The notes under the pieces are model-generated. The model did not search any database. It had not been told where the DNA came from and was given only the letters and a program-made list of their open reading frames with translations. Both the position numbers and the translations under genes were made by a program. DNA of 64,000 nucleotides. Origin: Andrena cerasifolii. Lineage: Eukaryota > Arthropoda > Insecta > Hymenoptera > Andrenidae. Shown here piece by piece: positions 22,601-34,600 of this stretch. Location of the stretch: positions 16,997,501 through 17,061,500 of the forward strand of contig NC_135118.1 of assembly GCF_050908995.1 (NCBI RefSeq), written 5' to 3'. Every line of letters starts with the position of its first letter. The first letter of the stretch is position 1.

Positions 22601-25600
22601 TCCGTCAATGTATCCGCTCCGACCGCGGCCGAGGGAGTTTTAAACGCTGGGCATCCATGCAATTAACATTATTTGTACCACTACTTATACTACTTTAAAA
22701 ACTACTCCAATGCAATAGTCCCGTGCTATATGCGCGCTTTTCTCCTTCGATATATGTGCTAATCACCTCCACCAATTTTCTGTCCTCGTTCGGGACGAAC
22801 GGTAAGACCTGCGTGCGGGTTGTCTCATCCACTAAAAATTAAAATTTCTACGTTTTTCATTTTATTTTCATGAAAATACTACTAATGAATTAGTGCCCTG
22901 TTCTCCATAAAAGTGACCTCGTTCAAACTATTTGTAATTACATATCGCTCATTTGCTGCAACACTGACATAACTCAAAATTCACGATTTTTGGGGGAACG
23001 GGTTCAAAAATTTTGTTAGACAACAACCGTTTTTTTTTCTATACTAATAACTCAAAAACTGCAAATTTGGAGTTGTGTCGTTGTTGAAGCAAATGAGCGA
23101 TATTATAATATACGATTAATTTGCTGATTCAGGAATATGTGTGAATTGATGCAACCAAAATTATGTACAATTGAAGAGTCCTTGTAGGAAACACTGTAAG
23201 CGCCAAAACTAAAAAAAAAAATAATTCTTTATCGGAAAATATTCTACATGGCAATGGTAAAACTATAGTATAGAATGATTTTTGGCACTTACAGTGTTTT
23301 CTACAGGGACTTTTCAGTTACGTATAATCATATATAATTAATCCAAACTGCATCGCATTTAAATCAATTTCCATTTGGAAAGCCAAACTAAATCAGTAAC
23401 ACTCACAGAAACAAAGATTTTCATTAATGAACGTCTCATCCCGCACGCAAGACTTATCGCTCTTGACTGTCGGCCGCCGACCGCTTGAAGACCGAAGGTT
23501 TTCTTAATTCTTCTATCTCGCTCGTATTCGGTGTGTATCTACTATTCTCTGTTCTCGCCGAACTGCCCGTGCAAAACTCATGTCGGTTCAAACGCGGAAT
23601 AACGTCGATCGATTCTTCGGCTAAAAGCTCTACCCTCCCCTGTTATATGCGCGCGGCTGGACCGGATCGCGGTGCATATAACCGGGACTTACTATAATAT
23701 ATACAAGTAAACGTCAGGTTTCATGTAAGAAAAATCTCTGTACAACGGAAAACTGTTATTCTAATCCCTATAAATAATTTCACCTCGCCTACACGATATT
23801 GAATACACCATTAAAATGATGATCGCTGTCGATACATTCAGAGCCAAAAAGCATTATGCAGAATGTATGCAGATATTGAGTCTAGCCCGCGCTCGGCCGC
23901 AGCTAACGTTACGTGTACGACGACTATACTCGGCGACCATATCGAAAGGGGTTAATGCTTCCACTCCTAATTCTAATTACAAACTTTTTAAACGGAATCA
24001 TTCAACTTCAATATGCATACCCCGAATTCGAATACAATCATTTTGTTCACTTAATGTTTATTTAAGTGTGAGCATAGCAAATCTTCATATATTTCTAGTA
24101 GGTATGCAGTTCTTTAGAATTCTTCTTCAAACTATCATCATAGTTACTTAACAAGGCCCTTATTTGAGGGGTCTTTCCACTTGTGACACTCTGATAAAGT
24201 ACCGCAGTTTAGAACTTTTTTTGTCACAAGAAGAATGTGTTTACTAAATTGAAGTTTTTCCTAGTTATTAATACGTGCTTTGAGAATACAAATGTATTTT
24301 TTTCATATTTTTTTAATGCTCACTTGCGCCAAAATAAGTGGGTGTAATATGCACTGTGAAAAAAAAGACGCGTTGACTGTGTGGTCGATTTTGGAGGAAC
24401 CATGTATCTGGGGCGGTGGTATAAGGGAGGTTTGTCATCAGCATGACTGTCGCTGTGGCCTGAACTAGAATCACACATTTTCGTTGTTTTTTCCTCATCT
24501 TTAACGTCGCAGAATGATTAAAAAAAAATAGCTAACTTCGATAGTTCAACTTTGGACGTCCGCCATTTTGTTAATTCTTAATCAATCTAATCAATATTAA
24601 TCCCTGCCGCAGCGACAGTCATACGGATTCGAAATCTATTTGGTTTTTTGTTTCAGACACACGATTCCTCTAGAATCGACCACGCAGTCGAGGCGTCTTT
24701 TATTTTACAGCGCATATTACACCCACTTATTTTGGCGCAAGTGAGCATTAAAAAAATATGCAAAAAATACATTTGTATTCTCAAAGCACGTATTAATAAC
24801 TAGGAAAAACTTCAATTTAGTAAACACATTTTTTTTGTGACAAAAAAAATTCTAAAGAGCGGTACTTTATCAGAGCGCCAGAGTGGAAATACCCCTTAAT
24901 GATTGCGTATAAGTAAAAGAATGTCCTTTTAAATTAGATATTATATCTCGTATTGTTAAAAGACTTACGAAGTACCCTGCCTAAATCGCAAACTTATACT
25001 ACTTCTACGTCAATTGACAAAATATATCTATTTATTCTAAACGCTATTAAGGATATAGCTTTTTAGAAAAATACCTTAAAAGGTCACATAAATTCAGGCA
25101 AGAGCTAACGACAACGCAGGAATCCATACATTTTCATTAAATTCGACTAGATGGGGCATAGATTAGATCATCATTTTATAAAGAAGACCTAATGACTTTT
25201 GTTTAAAATGGGAATGTACTCACCACAGTTGTGGTTGGTGGTGTGGGCAGCACGATCCTGCCATTTTCTTTGTCTTCCTTAGCATCATCCTTTTTAACAG
25301 CTGGATCTGCTTTCGTCTCTGTGCCGTTAAAACCGTCAGTTATATTCCTAACTGTTTTGCATGCTATGTATAATGACAACATGCAAATTGCATGCAATCA
25401 ACCAATTCTGCACTATCTTATAGACTGTTTATTATATCTTTATCCGCATTATAACAGCTCACCATTGCTTTGCCAATGTATTTTCTTCTTTTAAATTAAA
25501 ATTTGCGAACTTCGCTATAACGAAAGGAAGAGACAACGAAGTAATTCACCTTTATTTGTTTTCTAAGCCACTATATGTAAAAAATAGTTCAAACTTTATT

Positions 25601-28600
25601 CGAGTTTGGCTGAATAAATGCAACTTTAAACTTGTTAATAATAGAATATCTCCGTTTTTTTTTGTAAATCAGATTACACTGAATAAAAATAAATACTGTA
25701 GCCCTAAATGTATATTTCTCTTTAGTTAACAGATGCACCTGAAAGTATTTCTTTCGTGTACCACTGTTTTATTAGAATATTAGAATCAATCGAATAAATG
25801 AATTACTAATACAGACTGTTCTAAAACTCGCATACAATAGTTAGCCAGTTAATTGAAAGTGTTATGTGACCATTGACATTAGACTGCATATTTTTCCTAA
25901 TACCTACAACGATACTATTATTATAAATATTCATTAATTTATTTCAAACGAACTCGTTAATTGCGTACGGCCCGGGTTCTTTTCCAGAAATTCTTGGAGC
26001 TGAACCCGCGGTGAAGCCGGTGCTAAAACCCGGTGGACATAGAAAGAGGGTAAGAATGAGTGAGACTGAGCTACGCGCGTGACCGGTAAGTGATCGTTCC
26101 TATGTATGAAAATTTTTATAACTTTTCTGCTAATAAAAGGGCCTTTAATGGGTCTGATGTTCAGGATAAAATTGTGTTTAAAAAACAACCTTAATCGAAT
26201 TATTTTGAGTTGGACTCATACAAAGACATTGTGACAATAGAGAGTATACTTTGAGTGGCGTTGACGTGTTTTCAGGCTGAGGGATATCAACTGTGTGTAC
26301 GATTTTGGCGTGCTTTCATTTCACGTTCATATTTTGCTCTGGGCGAATTAAGCAAAATTTTCTCGGCGCTAGCAATCCCTCGGACAGACCTCACCGACTT
26401 GTAGGCATTTTGCGAAATCTTGTGGCATTCTGAATAGTCCGATTGAGCTGGTGTCTAGTCTCATTAGCAGGCTGTATTTAGCTTTCATTGAAATAAAATA
26501 AAAATTATACAAATTTCAGTTTTCACACATTGATGTGATGAAGTATTGTCCGTCGGTTCGAAACGCAAATTGGAGATGACTTGAAAGGTCATTTGCTTGT
26601 ATCAATTTCAATAAGTGATAATAGTAGCTCATAGGCAACTAACGACTTCGTTTATACCACAACTAATGAATCTCTATTGTACAAAAATTACTTTTATTTC
26701 AATTGCTATAACTATATCTTCCGAATGTATCATCCGATACACAGATGGCATTGTTTTAAATTATCAATTATTAGTTGGAAGAAGAGGGCGCATTGTTTTA
26801 AAGAATTAGTAAACAAGTGACTATTCAAAGCGACAAACTTTATCGTCAAAAAAATGTGTCGTAATAAATTATCCCTCGTTATAAGTTTTCTAAAGTTGTA
26901 TGAAAATTTCGTGTACTCAAATTGTCTTCTCTGTCTTATTTACTTCTTTTTAAGAAGGTTGTACATGCCTTTTTTGGCATTTATGTTTCAATTAATGTAT
27001 ACGTAATCATATATTCCACAAAAAATAGTGTCGAGCAGTATAGTGTATTCATATTACTTTTCATTTTTTTCCTACTTTGCATTATTCTATCTAAACTATA
27101 AAAATTAAGAAACCTTGAAGAAAATGAGTTCCACCATCCAAAAATTCTCTTTTTCGAACGATCATATCACCCTATTTCGGATAGCGGAAATTCTACTGTA
27201 CGTGCGCAGCTAATACAACAAAATCGCGTTATTATTGTAGGGAATCGCGTGCTATTACATTTCCACCAACATATTGTGTCCGTTTCTTTTTCAAATATAT
27301 GTTCCAATCTTTGGGTTTCAGCAAAAGTTACGTGTTTAAGTAAAGTTACAGCTTTAGTTTCACCTTAACAAATTTATCGTATATAATCGTAATGATTTAA
27401 ATTTTGATATACCTACGGAATAAATTGTGAGTTGAAGAAAAAGTTTTTAACTAATGTACAAAGCTGCAATAAATAATTTTCAGATTTCTAATATCTATCT
27501 TGAATTGAGCATCAGTTACTTGAGCAATCCTACGTAGCAAGAAAGTTTTCAAGGTTTCGACCTACTCGATCAAAGGTGATACACGGGTCCCTGCATGGCT
27601 TTAGCAACTAATATTTTTAACACTGAAAGGCGTCGGCATGTTTTGCACCCCGAGGACTTTATACCCTGTGATATTTTCTGGAAAATATTTTTTCAATTGG
27701 AGCATATGCTTTTTTATAAAGGGTATGAGAGATTTGTTTGAAGACAAATATAACATTGTCTTATATTTAACTGCAAAGTCAACAAAGTTGAAGCAATTAT
27801 AGTTGCTTTAATATTAGTATTGTGAAACATGATATAGTCACCTAATTTAATAATGAGATATATGTCAGATAAGTTCGTGATTTAATTTCAAAGAATGTTT
27901 TCAGTCCCTATTAATTTCGGAAAAAATCTAGTTTAAAATCAACTTTTGCTGCTTCTGGTAACACGTCTTGTATAAATATATGTAAATTTCAAACAGATTT
28001 TAGATTAAAATAATTCCTATATTTTTTAACCTCCTGTTTTTATTAAATCATTTAACATATTTAGTGATATCGTTTTTAATCATCCTTTCCCTATAATTTC
28101 GTTATCTTTCCTAAAATTGGTATTGTGTTCAGTTGCATACTTTATTTTTTTCTGGTAAATTAAAGTCAGATTATGTCCATTAAACATCTGCTTGCAGCTA
28201 CTTAAGTATACTGTCAGTGCATTTACATTGTAGAAGAAAATATCGAGAAAAGAAGAGAGAGTTTAAGACCCAATTGAATAGTAACGTAATTCTAGAAAGG
28301 TCTTAGAACTTGGTTTCTTGTGATTAATTACAGCTAGACATTGTGTTGATTGAACAGAAGTTGGCATTACAATAAGCTACGATTACGTAAAGACGAACAA
28401 CAGCATCCCCAAAAAATTTGGAGCAAGTAAGTTCTGAGACTTCTTTCGACATGAAAAGTTCCACCTGATGAAATTGATAGGAGTGCTAAAATTCGAAATA
28501 ATTAAGTAGATTTAAAAAACATAATACGAAATACAAAACAAGTCTAATGTAGGCTATGGAATCATTCTACACATATACTTTAGACAAACGTAACTATACA

Positions 28601-31600
28601 ATAAAGCAGGCCAAATGAAAATTATACCGTCACCGCAAGTCATGAATGCATAGAAAGTAAAATATGAAATGTTGGGAAATTGGAGTTTGTGGAAAGGGCA
28701 AAATTTGAATGGTATCGATGGGTTGAGTTAATTATTATAGTAAAAGTACTATCAGTTATGTACGTAATGATATAAGATATAATACAGAAATAAAATTTTT
28801 GCTTGAAACTTATAAACTTTCTGGCATGTATTTCTATTTATATCTTTCTCACACATTGAAAAATATGTGACGTAATTATTTTTTAAGCTACCGTATATCA
28901 ATGAGAATGTATATTGATTAAAAAAGTAATTAGAATTAATTATGATCCAAAAGTAACGAATCTCACTTTAATTGCAACTTCAATGTATAAATAAAAAAAG
29001 AGAATAGGGTTGTCACCTACGCTTATTTTACGGTTCATTATGCTCATGAATTTAGTTTTTAAATCTCCTTTATTTCTCTGAATTTATGTACTTCTTTCGA
29101 TATACCAAATTACAGTGTTGTTTCGTTATGGGGACGGATCCTCCGTTCCGTTAAGAGAACATTTCTATCCCCGATACTTCTTTTGTAGCTGCCACGGCGA
29201 GTACGAGAAACTGCGAATGAGCGAGGGCACGCGAAAGCGACAAGCCATACTAGATTTCGTTCGAAATAGCGGCGACGCTTTATTAGTAAAGGAAGACGGC
29301 AAAGACGAAAGCCGAGCCGAATAGCATACCGTTTCATTAAGGGGATAACTTGACCCCCGATCGTCGTCTCCGTAACTGGACAAATCTGTATTACTAATTT
29401 TGTCTGACAAATAGTAAATTTGTAAATTAATAATTTAGAATTACATAAGGAGTTACTTTAGCAAAAATGTGTTGATTTCATCCATACGCGTGTAAGGAAT
29501 CATAAGACTAAAGAAGACTGTGAAGGCTTTTGATTGGAAATAGTTACAAATGCTTGTATTCACGCGTGCATAAATACGTGAAAACACATTTTACGTTCGA
29601 ATCAATACACTATAAACGAACAATGTTATATTGATATGTAACAACAAAAATACCGACAGGAATCGTGAAAATTATTTGTAAAATTGGTCCTTTCAAAACT
29701 GTAAGCGGGTGACATCCCTAAACGTTCACTTCCAACATTAATTTTATCTATTTGAATTTTTGCCATATATATGCTTGAAATTAGATATGAAAATACGATG
29801 TTTCTATGTACTTGAAATATGTTTTTATCATATAAAACGTACTTACAAAATAATACGGTGGTTGTTGTTGCGTCAGAGGAGTTGGGAGTTTAGGAGCAGG
29901 ATCAAAGTGAGACGGAGGGGTCTCTCTTTGAGGTAAGGCTTTGAAGAGAGATTTCTTTGCTCGAGGAACTGTTGCAAGTGGCACACTAGTAAGAGTGGCA
30001 GAGAAAGTATCTGAAGGAAGAGCAGGGCTTCCATCTAATGTTCCCTCCTCTGTTTTCTTACTTGCCGACTTTTGCTTTGGCGGTCGCGTCACCAATGCTG
30101 ATATTTTCGCTAATTCTGGACTTGGTTCCCGTTTCGTTTCCTCCTCCGGCTTCTTCAGCAATGTCTTTATAGTTCTATAACACATTTCCATAATAATAAT
30201 GCACACGTTTTTAGAAACAATGAAGTTCACTCAATGTGACACACCGTACAGGATGAGTTACAGAAGCTTTGCATCTCAAATAACTCATTAATCTTTGATA
30301 TTGGAATAATGGCAAAGGAAGAATATATTCTGTTTAATAGAGTATGCCGAATAATTAAAAACAGTTTTTAATACATCTCATTGTTTTTAAGATTTATTGA
30401 AATTTTTTTTTAGGTACTTGTTGTAATACATTAAACAAAACTTCAGATTTTCAATATCATATATGAGATCCTAAACTTTGGTGACTTATTCTATACACTT
30501 CATGTATGAATATTTTGTTAATTATGTGCTGGTATTAATATACAGGGTGTTTGACTACTCATGATTCTCTCTTCGAGGGTGATTTAGTAGACCAAAATAA
30601 AACGAAGATACAGAATGAAAATTTTTAATATTGCACTTCGTTTTCGAGAAAATTGCCCAACAGTATGCCCTACGCAGCGATGCTATACGTACTGATAAAA
30701 TAGCGGCGCACTGCCGCATACGACGTCGGTGGAGTAGGAGAAGGGGACCATCTACAGCAACAAAGGTGCAATTTCATGCTGGCGCTCGACGCTCGATTTG
30801 AGCGTCAAAACCGGTGACGTGATCGGTCTGTGTGATTTTCAGCATCAAGCGGAAAAGCTAAACTGAGTTTAGCTCACTCCGACTCGCTCGTTCGTTAGTT
30901 GAGCGTTGGTCACGTGATTAGTTTTGACGCTCAAAACGAGCGTCGACGCTGAAATTCCCGGGGACCTATCGCGTGACTGGTTTCAACGCTCACAACGAGC
31001 GTCGAGCGTCAGCAGTACGGTAGGGATTTTCCTGGCACCCCTGATTATACCCGCCAAACGATAAGTTAGGTACGCCTGCCGTAGGCGGTTCTTATTAAAA
31101 ATATTATTAAAAAATATATTACAAAAAATTATTCTATATTTTTGTCTTATTTTGGCCTGTAGTATATGAGTTATTATAAATTATATATGTCGAAATAAAA
31201 CGAAAGAAAAATGGACAGCGTTAAACATTGATCTTCAAGTAATATTTAGAAAAAACATATTACTATGGTAGAGGTCACAGATATTGGCCGGTCAGAGCGA
31301 GTGAGGGGTAACACTCTCCATGCCCCTTGCCTGCCTCGGCGCTCCGTATTGGCCTACGCACCACTTGCACTTATGCATTACGCTAGGCGTAAACAACAGC
31401 CACCCGGCTGCGTCATAGGAGCTGAGCAGCGTTCCTGTTACTTCATCGTACCCTTCGAGAGTTACGCAACTTAAAGTAACAAATCCATGTGCATGCGTAA
31501 AGCTCGCTGGAGAGGGTCAATTTCCCCTCGATCGCTGTTTGCGAAATCGCCCAGAGCGGTCAATATCTGTGACTTCCACCATAATACAATTGGAAGAAGG

Positions 31601-34600
31601 AATACAATTGGAAACTTACATTTTTTTCATTGGAGCACTATCTGGTGTTGGTGGCCTTGGAGAAGCTGTCCCTAATTTCAGCGTTATCTTCGGTACAGCT
31701 TCTGAATTTTTATCTTCCTTCTGCAACAATATATTAAGACATAAATGTTGTAATTAAAAATTGTATTCCTTACGAAACGTATGGAAATCATAGAAATAAT
31801 AAATTATGGTATTTGAGTATACCTCCTTTTCTTTTCGTTTGTCCTTCTTCTCCTTTTTCTCCTTAACTTTCTCTACTTTTTCTTTCTTATCAATTTTTTC
31901 TTTCTTTTCTTTTATTTTCTCTCCTTTTTCTTTATGCTTTTCCTTCTTATCCTTTTTCTTTTTCACTTTTTCTTTCTTTTCCTTCTTATGTTCCTTTAAT
32001 TTCTGAAAATACAATATATGTATAACAAATTATTCTCCTACACAAGAATTTTTGTAATTTTATTACCAATGGAGACTTATATTTATAAAAAAAATGTAAA
32101 ACCTTATATGATTATTTCAAATGCAGTAGCAAGGGAACGTCTCGATCCCTTCATCCTTGCAATGTGGACGTTGGTCGATAAAAATATACGCGTCAAATAT
32201 TTTTGCGAAAATTAACTTTTACGTAAGTTTCGTCAAACTCAGCGATTATCTCTTCAAGATATTCTTGCAAGCTTTAAACTACCTTGATTATTTTCCAGAA
32301 TTTTATGTAACATCCGTTTGTAAGAATAAGAATTTATCAATGTAATATGCAATTTTTAATAATTCGTGAAATTATGTTACTAATGCTATCAATGTTTCTA
32401 AAATAAGTTGACAAAATTTTGTATTTGTTTACACTAATAATTTTATTCCCTACCAAAAAAAAAAAAGATTTATATATACTATCTTCTTTGTATCTACGTT
32501 TATTTGTTACATTTACAATGTATTTTCCCAGTTATTTAAATTCGGAGAAATTTGCAGAAAAATATTTGAATTTTGTGCTTTAGAAAGATTTGTTTTTTAA
32601 TGTTTCATTAATGTTTACACATTTCAAATAAACATGTTTAAACAACATTAACTCAATTTCATATTTCATTAACTCAATGATGTTATAATATACCAATATA
32701 AAATTTATATTATCATTAGAATGCCCAGCGGAGTCATGCTGCCTTCTTGTTATAGCATCGTACATACTTAGGAATTTCGATTTTATCGATGTTTACTATG
32801 AAAGTATACACAACAGGAGCCTATGACTGACTACTGTCAAGTCAAGGTTCAATGTGAAAGAAGTAGGGCAGTGGGAATATGTATTATCTGCATAAAGTCA
32901 CTATGTGGCACTTGTACAGATAAAGTGAAAATGCATTTTGCCTTATTAGTTTACATAAACCTACTCAAAAGATAATTATTTTGAAACAAGTTCTATCGGT
33001 GTCAACATGACACCACTTGGTCATCTAAGAGAGTTAAAAATCCTGGGCATTCTAGTGTTAAATATACTGTATGTTATTAAAAGGAAAACTTCCAAATACA
33101 TCGAATAATGCAAAGAATGATACAAAGATAAATATTGAATTTTGGATATTTAAAATAAATTTTCTGCCAGTTGTCGCAATGCAAAAGATGAAAGGTACAT
33201 AACTAGTAAACTGAAATATTACCTTGTCATTTTTATCCGGCTTTTCGACTTTAGGACCTTTCGAAGGTAATAATGGCACAATGGGTACTGGTGTAGATGG
33301 ATACGTAATTGGTGCTGAAAGTGCAGATGGTAAAGGCGGTGCAACAGTACTTGCAGGAACTGGTGGCGGTATCTCTTTGTCCTGTTTAACTGTCTTCGTT
33401 TTATCTTCCTTTTCTTTCTCCGATTTTTCGTGTTTTGACATTGAGGATGTTATTTCCGCGGAGGAAGGTGCTGCAGGTTTCTCACGTTCAAGGGGTTTAC
33501 TTTTTGATAAGGATGTCAAATCTTCGGATTTCACAGGTAGATTTAGAAAACGAGGCGGTAAAGGTAAGTTTGGCATTGCTGGATGAGGGCCAGTACCACC
33601 TCTTCCTAAAGGTAATGGAAATCTGGGAAACATAGGATGCGGTATTAAACCAGGTGCAGGGGGAAACGGTGGGAAGAAAGGGAAAGGGAGCGTTGGCGGA
33701 AAATTTGGTTCTTTAGTAGGTTGAGGTTCGGGTGCCTGTGGAGTTTTTGGTCGATCTAGTATATCCAGTTCTGCCACATCGTTGGAAAGTTTTGTCTGAA
33801 AAACGGTAATCGCATATCGGCGATGTCTTTTGGCATCTCCTTTGAACACATTTACCACCGTGACAGTCACCGGTGACCGACGCCGGATTTTTCATTTACG
33901 TCCCGTCAGTCATCGGTAACCGACCATAAATAAGCCCATAAGTATGCTTAATAATATCAGCGAAACATATAAAACAAAGTGCACTAGTAAACAATTGAAT
34001 ATTATTATTTATTAGAGATTTTAAGAATGATTATGTGAACATATATCAGCGAACCTTGTAACTCACTTCATGTGAATGGATAGTCATACAAAACACGCTG
34101 GACGGCAAATGTGTTAAGCAGTTAATGATGGTGGCACGTATATACACGCACCCGTGTACTTGTATTAACGTCATGTAACACGACATATAAACAAAGCTCG
34201 ACATACCTTCTTCGGACTGACGCAAAGTTTCGGGCTTCTTGACTTTAACTCCTTCTTTTTATTTATCTTTTCTTTTCTCTTCTTTTTGTGATCTGTAGGA
34301 GTTGTGGGCATGTTTAGTTCTGGAGTTCTCGGCGTACTTGGAGTTCCCGGTGGAGACATATCATCAAACATATAAACATCTGATCCTGGGCTTTGTAGCT
34401 CGATTAACTCTCCTCCATCCGGTTGAAGGTGAACGTCTGGTGTGTGTGGAGTCTTCTTTTCTTCTCGTTTTACATCATTATCAGTAACAACTGTCTGCTT
34501 ATCCAAATTCTCATCAATTATCAAACCTGGTGAACTCTCTCGTGAATCAAGTTCTTTATATTTATGTTGTTCGGATGTATCTTTGTCTTTGTCTTCGCGT

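Noticed and set aside
24280..24498. Two overlapping ORFs inside the fold-back element
   Set aside because: They lie in the arm, have no transposase motif, and the mirrored arm breaks them.
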